In this document: positions 1 to 8,577 of the stretch, piece after piece
How the letters are laid out: every line of letters starts with the position of its first letter
How positions within the stretch are numbered: the first letter of the stretch is position 1
From: Microscillaceae bacterium
Lineage (GTDB): Bacteria > Bacteroidota > Bacteroidia > Cytophagales > Microscillaceae
Assembly: GCA_003483885.1 (NCBI GenBank)
Contig: DMXI01000470.1
Coordinates: 11,744-75,743 of the forward strand
Direction: 5' to 3'
DNA length: 64,000 bases
The notes under the pieces: generated by a model
The model's database searches: none
Seen by the model: the letters and a program-made list of their open reading frames with translations, nothing else
Told to the model about the DNA's origin: nothing
Translations under genes and position numbers: made by a program

Positions 1-1450
1 GCTTGTATTTAATTTTGGCCAATTCGGCTGATAATTGCTTGATTTGCTCCTTTTTGTCTCTCACTCTTTGCATACGTTCTTCGGTAGCCAAGCCCAACTT
101 GTAAGATTTTTCGGTCAAACGTAGGTCAGCATTGTCTTGACGCAGCAAAATACGATACTCGGCTCGAGAAGTAAACATACGATAAGGTTCATCGGTCCCT
201 TTATTGATCAAGTCGTCAATCAATACCCCAATGTAGGCATCCGAACGATTGAGAATGAATGGATTTTCTTCTTTTACTCGCAAGTGAGCATTGATCCCTG
301 CCATCAATCCCTGACAAGCAGCCTCTTCGTATCCAGTAGTTCCGTTAATTTGTCCAGCAAAAAATAATCCGTCTACCAGTTTGGTCTCAAGGGTCATTTT
401 AAGCTGGGTAGGAGGGAAATAATCGTATTCAATAGCATACCCCGGACGGAACATTTTGGCGTTCTCAAACCCAGGAATCAATCTCAATGCCTTGTATTGC
501 ACATCCTCGGGCAATGAAGTAGAAAAACCATTGACGTATACTTCTACGGTATCCCAACCTTCAGGCTCTACAAATATTTGGTGGCGATCGCGCTCGGCAA
601 ATCGGTTAATTTTATCTTCAATCGAGGGACAATAACGTGGTCCTAACCCTTTGATACGCCCTGCAAACATGGGCGATTTCTCAAAGCCGGTTTCCAGCAC
701 TTCGTGTACCTTGGTATTGGTATAAGTAATATGGCAACTTCGTTGTGCTTTGAGTTTGGGGGTATCGGCATACGAAAACTTACCAGGATCTACATCTCCC
801 GCCTGCTCTTCCATCACCTCATAATTGATACTACGACCATCTACTCGGGGAGGGGTTCCAGTTTTCATTCGCCCTGCCTCGAAACCCAAGTCTACCAATT
901 GCTTGGTAATGCCTTTAGAAGCTCGCTCACCAGCACGTCCTCCTCCAAATTGTTTTTCACCAATATGGATTAGGCCGTTCATAAACGTACCACTGGTCAA
1001 AATTACTGAGTTGGCAGGAATTTCTAAACCCATAGAAGTGGTGACCCCTACTGCTCGGTTGTCTTTCACGACAATACCTGTGACCATTTCTTGCCAAAAG
1101 TCAACATTGGGATTTTGCTCCAAAGTTAAGCGCCATTCTTCGGCAAAACGCATACGGTCACTTTGGCATCGGGGACTCCACATGGCTGCTCCTTTGGAAC
1201 GGTTCAACATACGAAACTGAATCATAGTTTTGTCTGTTACAATACCACTCATTCCTCCCAATGCATCTACCTCTCGTACGATTTGGCCCTTGGCTACGCC
1301 TCCCATGGCTGGATTACAAGACATTTGAGCAATCTTGTTCATATCCATGGTTACCAACAAAACCTTAGAACCCAGGTTGGCAGCAGCAGATGCCGCTTCG
1401 CATCCGGCATGACCACCTCCCACTACTATCACATCATACTTTGGAAACAT
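1..1450 (-). CDS. mnmG: tRNA uridine-5-carboxymethylaminomethyl modification enzyme MnmG (GidA), 5' part
   Basis: This is the N-terminal ~483 residues of MnmG; the gene runs off the left edge (full family length ~620). With MnmE it installs (carboxymethyl)aminomethyl groups on U34 of tRNAs in the cytoplasm. The minus-strand frame opens with an ATG at 1448-1450. A Rossmann FAD motif follows at once (DVIVVGGGHAGCEAA), then the family-typical SCNPAMGG segment near residue 45, GGGRAGERAS, KTGTPPRVDG, and GYEEAACQGLMAGINA near residue 400. The frame is open throughout. Its leader contains an unusual set of inverted repeats. Confidence 0.97.
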   Translation of the reverse strand, partial: MFPKYDVIVVGGGHAGCEAASAAANLGSKVLLVTMDMNKIAQMSCNPAMGGVAKGQIVREVDALGGMSGIVTDKTMIQFRMLNRSKGAAMWSPRCQSDRMRFAEEWRLTLEQNPNVDFWQEMVTGIVVKDNRAVGVTTSMGLEIPANSVILTSGTFMNGLIHIGEKQFGGGRAGERASKGITKQLVDLGFEAGRMKTGTPPRVDGRSINYEVMEEQAGDVDPGKFSYADTPKLKAQRSCHITYTNTKVHEVLETGFEKSPMFAGRIKGLGPRYCPSIEDKINRFAERDRHQIFVEPEGWDTVEVYVNGFSTSLPEDVQYKALRLIPGFENAKMFRPGYAIEYDYFPPTQLKMTLETKLVDGLFFAGQINGTTGYEEAACQGLMAGINAHLRVKEENPFILNRSDAYIGVLIDDLINKGTDEPYRMFTSRAEYRILLRQDNADLRLTEKSYKLGLATEERMQRVRDKKEQIKQLSAELAKIKYK

Positions 1451-1491
1451 GTTTTTATACAATTATTAATTAGTCTCACAGTGTTTCAACT

Positions 1492-1560
1492 TCAACGGTT
1501 GAGTTATTGGTATATGCCAATCATACGCCCCTTCAAAGGGGTAACCGTTGAGTGATCACT
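1492..1560. repeat. Three-stem inverted-repeat cluster in the mnmG leader
   Basis: An outer 9-bp perfect inverted repeat (TCAACGGTT 1492-1500, AACCGTTGA 1543-1551) encloses two hairpins: ATTGG/CCAAT (1506-1510, 1517-1521) and CCCCTT/AAGGGG (1528-1533, 1536-1541). It abuts a perfect 10-bp palindrome AGTGATCACT (1551-1560). The layout resembles a three-way junction. It lies 42 bp upstream of mnmG and is probably transcribed in its leader. It could be an RNA element or a decayed palindromic mobile repeat. Confidence 0.6.
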
Positions 1561-1669
1561 TCTAAAAATTTTACAAATATAACAAAAAGTCAGGTATAAA
1601 GTTCAGAGGAACTCTGAGGGGAGAAAAGTAGGTAAGTAAGGAAGTAGTTAGGACTGGAAGATTGACAAC

Positions 1670-1723
1670 GATTAACGAACATTGGGTAAAAAAGGCTGTA
1701 AGAAACCTCAATGTTCGTTAATC
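1670..1723. repeat. Perfect 15-bp inverted repeat downstream of the nuiA-like gene
   Basis: GATTAACGAACATTG (1670-1684) and its exact reverse complement (1709-1723) flank a 24-nt loop. It sits 40 bp past the stop of the nuiA-like gene, so it may terminate or protect that transcript. No T-tract follows on the minus strand, so it is not a canonical intrinsic terminator. Confidence 0.6.
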
Positions 1724-1762
1724 TATCTAAATTCTTTGAGTTCAGCACATCGTCTATACAAA

Positions 1763-2167
1763 TCAAGTTTGTACTACATGAGTAGATACTCCCGCATACC
1801 CTCCAAATTCAGGCTTTCCCACCACATATACCTCTGCTTCGGCAAACCCCACTCGATATACTTTGATCTCTTCTAAGTTGCGCTTGAGCGTATCTACTAA
1901 ATTTTGAAACCGTCGGGCAATTCTTACTTCTTCGGTATCGTACCAACTTTCTTCGGCTACTGCATTTTTAAAAAATGCCTCCAACGTCAGTTCTTTTACT
2001 CGTGCATCGTCCATTTCGTGGGCAAGTTCTATTACCTTTTCGGGTGATAATTCTCCTTTATAGTCCCAATAAAAAGACTCAAAAGGATAATCGGACTCAC
2101 TCATAAATAACAAGCCATCACAGGCTCGATCCAACGACCTCAACAAATTATCGTATTCTTGTGCCAT
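1763..2167 (-). CDS. NuiA-like sugar-non-specific nuclease inhibitor family protein
   Basis: This 134-residue cytoplasmic protein resembles the NuiA family, which inhibits secreted NucA-type nucleases. Landmarks are the SESDYPFE segment near residue 23 and the C-terminal YAGVSTHVVQT, matching the family's conserved start and end. The middle (FFKNAVAEESWYDTEE) also fits family members. No NucA-type nuclease is visible nearby, so the partner is unknown and the protein may have another role. It precedes mnmG on the same strand but is separated from it by hairpins. No transmembrane segment or signal peptide is visible. Confidence 0.75.
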   Translation of the reverse strand: MAQEYDNLLRSLDRACDGLLFMSESDYPFESFYWDYKGELSPEKVIELAHEMDDARVKELTLEAFFKNAVAEESWYDTEEVRIARRFQNLVDTLKRNLEEIKVYRVGFAEAEVYVVGKPEFGGYAGVSTHVVQT

Positions 2168-2240
2168 ATAACATTTTTTAAAAATAATACAATTGCACTT
2201 TACAAAAAGTTATCCAATTCTATAGCATTTTTTGTAACTT

Positions 2241-4337
2241 TTAGTGGACCAAAGGTTCACTTGTTTTCAAATCTTGAAAGGTAGTCGTTAGCCTTAGGAT
2301 TTTTTTATCTTTTACTCCTAATTTTCTGGCCCTTTCCCTGATTGCAGATCTATCATCCGCCCCAATCCAAGGGACTTTGGCCCTACGGCTTGCCATATGG
2401 TAAGTAAATAGTGTATACGTTTGTTTATTTTTTGCTTCTTTTTGAGGTGGCAAACCATTGATGAGAGGAATACCTGTCAAGGCTGGCACTAGAAAACTGG
2501 AGGCCCAAGACGCTCCTTGCAGATGATTGTAGTAAGCAGTATCTGCCTGGGGGATGTGGATCAGCATTTTTCTCTTTTCGCTCACAGGCAATTGATTCAA
2601 GCTATCTAATTGTTTCAAAAACTGATATTCAGGACGTTTTTCCAAGGCACTTTGCATTTGGGTATAGGCAAATCGTAGTCTTTGCCCTTGAGGTTTTAGG
2701 GTTACTCTTATATCAACACTCTCATACAACACCTTCCAAAAGGTATTTTTGGCATTGGAAAACAAGGTAGCAGCCAGTGGGAAAATGAGTAATATAATGA
2801 TAACTCGTTTGGTGATGGTCAGGCTGCGATGGATAAGTTGGCTTACAAAGGGAGTAATTGCCAGCAAAAGCACGATGCTTACTCTACGAGCAACATCTGA
2901 AAAATAAATAGCACTTCCATCAGGGATTGCCAGTATTAGCCCTGGTAAAAGAGACAGCACTCCAAGCAGGAGAATCACCTCCAGCCATAGGGTTTGTTTA
3001 TCCCTGATAAGTTTTGGAAGGCTGGCCTCGGGGTTATTTTTCTCAACCTGATACAAGTGTAGCAGGATAAATAATATCAATGCAAAGAAATGTATAGGTA
3101 CTATATAAAACCGAATGGGATAATCGGTGTATCGGCGAAAAAAATGAAAAAAATGAATGTCTGTCTTCCTGCCAAAACCTGCAATGAAGGCTTGGTATAA
3201 AACATATAGTAATCCCAGGCTTACCAGCCAAAACAGTAGATTTTTCCATCTAAACAATTGCCCTTCTTTCCATTGTAAGTAAGCTACAATAGCTATCAAT
3301 AGTAGACCTACCGAAACTTTACAAAGACAAATGACCAACACCAAAACCGTTAACAATACTTTATACATTGTTTTAGATGTGGTACCTTCTTGTAAATGGC
3401 GGTAGTCGAGCAAATAACTTAAGGTAGTGAACATTAGAATAAGGGCTACGAGGTAAGATTCTGAACCCAAGTAACTTTGCCAGCTTACCGTTCGCTGTAA
3501 GTAATCGTCGGGCAACATACCCAAGTGTGCTACCAGAAATATGCCCCAAAAAACCAGCCCTTTGGTTTGGGTAATTTGTAAATTCAGTGGCTGAGTATTT
3601 AAAATTGTAGTCAGACGCAAGACCGTATAAAGTAGTAAGAGAAAATACAACGGAATAATGCATACTGGAAACGCCAAATGGTATATGTGCATCACCGATA
3701 ATCCACTAAAAAAAGATAATCGGGCAAAAAAATAATGGCTACCAAAATGATAGTGCACAAACGGAATTCCGTCTAACCCTGTACTGGCTATGTGGTGGGT
3801 TTTGAACATTTGCGTAATGCTCATGTGCATAAGCGTATCTTGATGCCCTATACCTAAGGCAATTTTTTCAAGAAACAAGGGATTCAAGGTTCCATAATCA
3901 TAAAAAGCCCCTACTATTTTGATGGCCAACAATATGGGCACAGGCAACAGCAGGAGAATAGTTTTTAGGGAAAGCTTTGCAAAAAACTGATAAACAACCC
4001 ATAACGCTACTGAGAAACCTAATAATACATAACTATAAAAAAATACCAGGCGCACCCAGGAAGGCAGGTAAGAAACCAAGATAATACTCAAAAAAAAGAG
4101 TAACAAAAGTGTATGGAAGTGTAACCAGGGATGGTTTCTTTTAAACAACTCTGGCACAATCAATAGATTACTGCAAAATAACGCCAACCCAGCAATCGCC
4201 AGGGTTTCAAACAAATATGAAGTAAAACCAATGCGTGCCAGAATATTGAAACCTGCCAAACCTATAATCAATGCATACGTGAATAGTAAAATGATGAGTT
4301 TGTGATGAAATGACAAGAGGGCTTGGTTAGATTTCAT
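2241..4337 (-). CDS. Polytopic membrane protein, GT-C glycosyltransferase-like (copy 1)
   Basis: This 698-residue protein has about a dozen hydrophobic segments across residues 1-530 and a soluble C-terminal part of ~160 residues. After the first few helices there is a loop with GIGHQDTLMHMSITQMFKTH and then GLDGIPFVHYHFGSH. Acidic and His residues in an early loop are typical of GT-C enzymes that use lipid-linked sugars, so a role in glycan assembly is inferred. It is a clear paralog of the 706-residue protein at 5282-7402, sharing the same loop and the C-terminal motifs LPVSxKxKMLIH and PALTGIxxINGL. Its ATG overlaps the stop codon of a decayed wecE remnant. No characterised family was recognised with certainty. 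Confidence 0.8.
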   Translation of the reverse strand: MKSNQALLSFHHKLIILLFTYALIIGLAGFNILARIGFTSYLFETLAIAGLALFCSNLLIVPELFKRNHPWLHFHTLLLLFFLSIILVSYLPSWVRLVFFYSYVLLGFSVALWVVYQFFAKLSLKTILLLLPVPILLAIKIVGAFYDYGTLNPLFLEKIALGIGHQDTLMHMSITQMFKTHHIASTGLDGIPFVHYHFGSHYFFARLSFFSGLSVMHIYHLAFPVCIIPLYFLLLLYTVLRLTTILNTQPLNLQITQTKGLVFWGIFLVAHLGMLPDDYLQRTVSWQSYLGSESYLVALILMFTTLSYLLDYRHLQEGTTSKTMYKVLLTVLVLVICLCKVSVGLLLIAIVAYLQWKEGQLFRWKNLLFWLVSLGLLYVLYQAFIAGFGRKTDIHFFHFFRRYTDYPIRFYIVPIHFFALILFILLHLYQVEKNNPEASLPKLIRDKQTLWLEVILLLGVLSLLPGLILAIPDGSAIYFSDVARRVSIVLLLAITPFVSQLIHRSLTITKRVIIILLIFPLAATLFSNAKNTFWKVLYESVDIRVTLKPQGQRLRFAYTQMQSALEKRPEYQFLKQLDSLNQLPVSEKRKMLIHIPQADTAYYNHLQGASWASSFLVPALTGIPLINGLPPQKEAKNKQTYTLFTYHMASRRAKVPWIGADDRSAIRERARKLGVKDKKILRLTTTFQDLKTSEPLVH

Positions 4338-4457
4338 AGAATTTCTTCACGTAATGGATAATATATTCTTGATTGGCAGTAGTGAGCGCATAGTAAAATG
4401 GGAGTCTTACTGGGTTATCTGCAAAAAATCACAATTAGGGAGATTTCGTCCATCGTA
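4327..4457 (-). pseudogene. Remnant of a wecE-like sugar aminotransferase (3' end only)
   Basis: Reading minus from 4457, one frame gives YDGRNLPNCDF. A one-base loss in a T-run near 4423-4428 shifts to the frame giving FFADNPVRLPFYYALTTANQ and then EYIIHYVKKFYEI-stop. The intact WecE at 7392-8522 ends HDDRDLPNCDKFADTLIRLP, then FYYEMTP and IKKFYGK, so this is its last ~45 codons. The stop TAA (4327-4329) overlaps the ATG of the next membrane gene, exactly as in the intact pair. Homology ends abruptly upstream of 4457. Confidence 0.85.
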
Positions 4458-4623
4458 TTGTACATTGTACAGTCCTGAATCCTATACTTGTTGGCTGATC
4501 GCCTGACAAGTGTGCTACACATCCAAGGTGACAAGTCCAGTGATATGATTGTATTGAGCAACAATAAAGAATCTTTGGCTAAAAGGGATTCTAAGGCGCT
4601 TTGTTTGATAGACCTAATTGGGC

Positions 4624-4663
4624 ATCTTGTTTCTCTATCTATTCATAGATAGAGAAACAAGAT
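4624..4663. repeat. Perfect 19-bp hairpin with 2-nt loop
   Basis: The arms at 4624-4642 and 4645-4663 are exact reverse complements (ATCTTGTTTCTCTATCTAT) around a TC loop. It lies 79 bp downstream of the small transporter gene and upstream of the wecE remnant. It may end the transporter transcript, though no T-tract follows on the minus strand. Such a long perfect stem could also mark a cruciform or a recombination scar near the truncation. Confidence 0.65.
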
Positions 4664-4741
4664 ACAAAAATATTAGTAAATTTAATTTACAGTGTATCTA
4701 GTTAAATGAGATATATGTATTGGGTTAAATATAAGTTACCC

Positions 4742-5107
4742 TTAAAATTTTTGTACTGATATAATAATTCCTCCAATGATAAATATTAACCCAATAAGTT
4801 TTGCCCAAGTAAATGATTCTTGAAATAAGAAAATACTTAACAAGAATACCATCACAAAAGATAAGCTCATGAAGGGATAAGCAAAAGATAGCTCAAACTT
4901 TGTCATAGCTGCGGCCCAAGCCATACTTGCCAAAAATCCTGCTCCAAATCCAGAAATAATCCAAATATCAGTGTATGCCTGAAGAATGAAGAGAATTTTA
5001 CTTGTAAAACCATCAGGCAAAGAGCCTTTTAATCCCATGCGCCATTTGATAACTAACTGGCCATATACGGTAAAAATGATTGTTAAAAAAATATATATAT
5101 ACCCCAT
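4742..5107 (-). CDS. Small EamA/SMR-type four-helix transporter
   Basis: This 121-residue protein has four transmembrane helices (roughly residues 2-19, 45-68, 71-93 and 99-117). It begins MGYIYIFLTIIFTVYGQL and contains the SMR/EamA-like motif AWAAAMTKFELSFAYPFMSL. Proteins of this size inside polysaccharide loci (ArnE/F-like) are thought to flip lipid-linked sugars or export small molecules; which applies here is not visible. It is AT-rich like its neighbours and lies between the two GT-C-like genes. Confidence 0.8.
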   Translation of the reverse strand: MGYIYIFLTIIFTVYGQLVIKWRMGLKGSLPDGFTSKILFILQAYTDIWIISGFGAGFLASMAWAAAMTKFELSFAYPFMSLSFVMVFLLSIFLFQESFTWAKLIGLIFIIGGIIISVQKF

Positions 5108-5129
5108 TTTCTAGTTTCTTTTTTATTGC

Positions 5130-5166
5130 CATATATCAATTCAAGTGTTTAAATAATTGATATATG
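5130..5166. repeat. 12-bp inverted repeat between copy 2 of the GT-C gene and the small transporter
   Basis: CATATATCAATT (5130-5141) and its exact reverse complement (5155-5166) surround a 13-nt loop. It lies about 115 bp past the stop of the 706-residue gene and 23 bp before the transporter ATG. It could attenuate read-through or be an operator. Confidence 0.5.
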
Positions 5167-5281
5167 TCTATTTGGTTTTTGTTAAAATACCAGGCACATC
5201 ACAATATTGGAAACCTGTTTTAAACATTGTTATTTAGCAAGTTTGTGCTTTTTCTAAATGCCTTGAATTACAGTGTAAAGA

Positions 5282-7402
5282 TTATTTGATTTTTTTTAAG
5301 ACCACCCTTTCATTGTATTTAATATCGGTTTTATGGTTGTCAGGGTAAGGTTTGAGAATAGTACGTAATTGATAAATTTCTTTGTCTTCAAGACCTTGTA
5401 CTTTTGCTCTTGATATTACATGTTTAGGTTCATCTGATCCAATCAAAGGTAAATATGGGTGGCTTTGATACACTCCTAGTCCATAAGTGCTCCATTTCTT
5501 TGTTTCTTTGTGCTTTGAAAGACCATTAATAGTGGCTATTCCAGTTAAAGCTGGAATAATAAAAGATACTTTAAGGGTATTGTCGTAATGTGTATAAAAG
5601 TAATCTTCATGAGGTACATGTATAAGCATCTTTTTCTTTTGACTTACTGGTAATCTTTCCAGACTATCCAATACCCTGGCAAAAATAAACTCTCGTTTAT
5701 AAAGCATTTTCTGTTGCATTTGTTTATTGGGTAATCCCTCAAGACCAGCTAGAGTTTTCATTTTATCTCTTTGTTCCTGAGTCTTTGTAAGCGCTTTCTT
5801 ATAATCTCTATTAGAATTATCTATCATCATAAGAAAAAAAGGAATTAAAAAGATAATGATCAGAAACCCACGAGTAATTACAGGGGTATGAGCAAAGCGC
5901 TCTACTAACATGGGTGACATACATAGCAAAAGTAGAATGCTTAACTTTTGAGTAATACTTGAGAAATAAATAGCGCTACCTCCTTCTACTACTAACCACA
6001 AGAGTGGTAAAAGTCCCAGAAATGCAAAAAGAATTAATGTTTCTATTGGAATAACTTGTCTTGTTTTTATTAGTTTTAGTAAAGATGTTTTGGGGTTTGT
6101 TTTTTCTATTTCATAAAAATAACTAATCAAGAATAAAAAAAGCGTGATGTAGTGTATGGGAACTTGATAATACCAAAAATCTTTATCTGAGTAAGTGTGA
6201 AAGAAGTGCATAAATTTGACTTTAAGCACTGTTTCGCCATTGCTCGTTAAGTTGAAACATTGATAAAAAAAGAATAAACCAATAGCCCAAAATATGAGAT
6301 TCTTCCATTTAAAAAACTGATCATTTCTAAATTGAATGTATGCCAATACAGGTATTAACAACACACCAATAGATATTTTTGAGAAAAGGCAAATAATTAC
6401 CAGAAATAAAAGGGTAACTTTAAAAAACCATTTTTTAAAAGGTGTGTTACCAAACTCGTGGTAATCTATCAGAACCCAAATAACGATATAGAAGAAAATA
6501 AGCCCTATTAAGAATGACTCAGAGACAATGTAACTATGCCAATAAGTAAATGAATTAAGGGTTTTCTGAGGAAGCAGCCCAATATGAGCTACCATAAAAA
6601 TCGCCCAAAAACAGATACCTACTTTTGTGGTAATATTAAGATCAAGTATTTGCTTTTTAAAAAAGTTATAAAGCTTTAGAGTCAGGTGCAAAACTACTTT
6701 AAAATAAAGCGGAAGGAATAAAAATGGATACAAGTAATTATAAATTTTTACTAAGGATAGTCCACTAAAAACAGAAATTCTGGCAAACAACCAATGACTT
6801 GCATAATGATAGCCTAAATAAGGAATGCCATCCAATCCATTACTTGATACACCATGAGTTTTAAACATTTGAGCAATGCTTAGATGAAATAAAGTATCTA
6901 AGTGTGCAATGCCGAAAGCTATTCTTTCCATAAACATGGGACTAACTCCTCCATAAGTAGAGTATAATTTCCCTATAATCCAATTAGAAAAAATAAACCC
7001 CAAAGGTAACATCAACAGAAGTGTACCATATGTGAGCTTTGTAAAAATGAGGTATATATTTAGTAAGGTACTTGCATAGCCTAAAAAGATAAAACTATAG
7101 AAAAATAACTTGCTAATTGACGCAGGTAAAAAAGATAAAACTACTATCAATAACATATATAGTAGTAATAGATAATGAAAATGGAATACAAGTAGTTTTC
7201 TTTTAGGTACTAAATGTTTAACTACTGATAAGTTGAAGGCAAATAATGATAATCCCAGTAATTTGAACCAATCACGATAAGGAAGAAAAAAACCCTCTCT
7301 TGTATTTATGTTAAAAATGAGAATATTAAAAACAAAAATGTATACAAAAAACAGAATGGTAAGGGTATTCCTGAACTGCAAGTTAAGTTGTTTATTTTCC
7401 AT
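5282..7402 (-). CDS. Polytopic membrane protein, GT-C glycosyltransferase-like (copy 2)
   Basis: This 706-residue paralog of the protein at 2241-4337 has the same topology: ~12 hydrophobic helices and then a soluble C-terminal tail. The shared early loop reads GIAHLDTLFHLSIAQMFKTH followed by GLDGIPYLGYHYASHWLFAR. The shared tail has LPVSQKKKMLIHVP and PALTGIATINGL. The ATG at 7400-7402 overlaps the wecE stop by 11 bp, suggesting translational coupling and a joint role with the aminosugar. A GT-C activity using a lipid-linked donor is inferred from topology and context only. It is more AT-rich than copy 1. Confidence 0.82.
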   Translation of the reverse strand: MENKQLNLQFRNTLTILFFVYIFVFNILIFNINTREGFFLPYRDWFKLLGLSLFAFNLSVVKHLVPKRKLLVFHFHYLLLLYMLLIVVLSFLPASISKLFFYSFIFLGYASTLLNIYLIFTKLTYGTLLLMLPLGFIFSNWIIGKLYSTYGGVSPMFMERIAFGIAHLDTLFHLSIAQMFKTHGVSSNGLDGIPYLGYHYASHWLFARISVFSGLSLVKIYNYLYPFLFLPLYFKVVLHLTLKLYNFFKKQILDLNITTKVGICFWAIFMVAHIGLLPQKTLNSFTYWHSYIVSESFLIGLIFFYIVIWVLIDYHEFGNTPFKKWFFKVTLLFLVIICLFSKISIGVLLIPVLAYIQFRNDQFFKWKNLIFWAIGLFFFYQCFNLTSNGETVLKVKFMHFFHTYSDKDFWYYQVPIHYITLFLFLISYFYEIEKTNPKTSLLKLIKTRQVIPIETLILFAFLGLLPLLWLVVEGGSAIYFSSITQKLSILLLLCMSPMLVERFAHTPVITRGFLIIIFLIPFFLMMIDNSNRDYKKALTKTQEQRDKMKTLAGLEGLPNKQMQQKMLYKREFIFARVLDSLERLPVSQKKKMLIHVPHEDYFYTHYDNTLKVSFIIPALTGIATINGLSKHKETKKWSTYGLGVYQSHPYLPLIGSDEPKHVISRAKVQGLEDKEIYQLRTILKPYPDNHKTDIKYNERVVLKKIK

Positions 7403-8522
7403 AAAATTTTTTGATGTTTGTGGTGACAGTTTTTTGGGTATTTGGAGTCATCTCATAATAAAATGGTAATCTAATTAGAGTGTCAGCGAATTTATCGCAA
7501 TTCGGTAAATCCCTATCATCGTGTTTAGAAAAATAATATGGAGATTTGTGTAAAGACAAATAATGAAAAACAGCATTGATATTTACTGTTTTCAAATATT
7601 CTATCAGACGAGTTCTTTCTTCCAGACTGTTACAAACTAGATAAAACATATGTGCATTATTAGTAGCATAGGAAGGTATATTAGGCAATTCTATAATTCC
7701 AGCATCTTGCAGAGACAATAATTCGGTATAATATAGTTGCCATATCTCTTTACGACGCTTTTGAATATCTTGCAAGTTTTCTAGTTGAGCGTATAAAAAC
7801 GCCGCAATGATATCGGAAGGTAAAAAAGAGGACCCAAGGTCTACCCAACCATATTTATCAATTTCTCCCCTAAAAAAAGCAGAGCGGTTAGTACCTTTTT
7901 CTCTAATAATTTCAGCTCGTTGAACGAAACGATCATCGTTGATGATTAACATCCCCCCTTCTCCTGAAATAATATTTTTTGTTTCGTGGAATGAAAATGC
8001 GCCTAAATGGCCAATACTTCCCAATGGTTTGCCTTTATAGAAACTATCAATGGCTTGTGCAGCATCTTCTACCAAAAATAAATTATGTTTATTTGCCAGT
8101 GCCATTAAAGCATCCATATCGCAGGCTACCCCTGCATAGTGTACTACAACAATCGCTTTAGTTCGAGGAGTAATTAATGCTTCAATTTTATTTGCATCTA
8201 TATTAGGAGTCTGATCTTCCGAATCAGCAAATACAATCTTAGCCCCTCGTAATACAAAGGCATTGACACTACTCACAAAGGTATAACTTGGGGCTATTAC
8301 TTCATCACCTGGTTGTATGTTAAGTAAAATAGCCGCCATTTCTAATGCATCAGTACAAGATGTCGTCAATAAACATTTTTTTAATTCATAGTTGTTTTCA
8401 AAAAACTGATGACATTTTTTAGTAAAAGTCCCATCTCCTGAGATTTTTCCCAGAGCTACGGCCTCTCGTATGTATTGTGTTTCTTTTCCAGTAAAGTAAG
8501 GTTTGTTAAAAGGAATTTTCAT
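7392..8522 (-). CDS. wecE: dTDP-4-amino-4,6-dideoxygalactose transaminase (WecE/RffA)
   Basis: This 376-residue fold-type I PLP sugar aminotransferase converts dTDP-4-keto-6-deoxyglucose to dTDP-4-amino-4,6-dideoxygalactose in WecE/RffA relatives. Visible motifs are IPFNKPYFTGKE at the N-terminus, TTSCTDALEMAA for phosphate binding, PSYTFVSSVNAFVLRGA, VEDAAQAI with the PLP-ring Asp, and GAFSFHETKNIISGEGG with the Schiff-base Lys near residue 182. Length is normal for the family. It overlaps the following GT-C-like gene by 11 bp, so the aminosugar may be that enzyme's substrate. A truncated relative is at 4327-4457. Confidence 0.93.
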   Translation of the reverse strand: MKIPFNKPYFTGKETQYIREAVALGKISGDGTFTKKCHQFFENNYELKKCLLTTSCTDALEMAAILLNIQPGDEVIAPSYTFVSSVNAFVLRGAKIVFADSEDQTPNIDANKIEALITPRTKAIVVVHYAGVACDMDALMALANKHNLFLVEDAAQAIDSFYKGKPLGSIGHLGAFSFHETKNIISGEGGMLIINDDRFVQRAEIIREKGTNRSAFFRGEIDKYGWVDLGSSFLPSDIIAAFLYAQLENLQDIQKRRKEIWQLYYTELLSLQDAGIIELPNIPSYATNNAHMFYLVCNSLEERTRLIEYLKTVNINAVFHYLSLHKSPYYFSKHDDRDLPNCDKFADTLIRLPFYYEMTPNTQKTVTTNIKKFYGK

Positions 8523-8577
8523 TAAAATATCAAATCAAGAGGTTTATTGTAGAGAAAGTTGAGGTAGCATATTAAAT

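Larger units (their letters stand above)
1451..1762. other. Structured intergenic region between the nuiA-like gene and mnmG
   Basis: This 312 bp stretch has no credible gene. It holds two separate secondary-structure clusters, listed individually at 1492-1560 and 1670-1723. The rest is purine-rich and unremarkable (for example aggtaagtaaggaagtag near 1630). A short plus-strand frame from 1682 runs into the nuiA-like gene antisense and shows no family features. Confidence 0.6.

Noticed and set aside
137..1555. Several plus-strand open frames across the first 1.5 kb
   Set aside because: They lie antisense to mnmG, whose minus-strand frame shows unbroken MnmG motifs.
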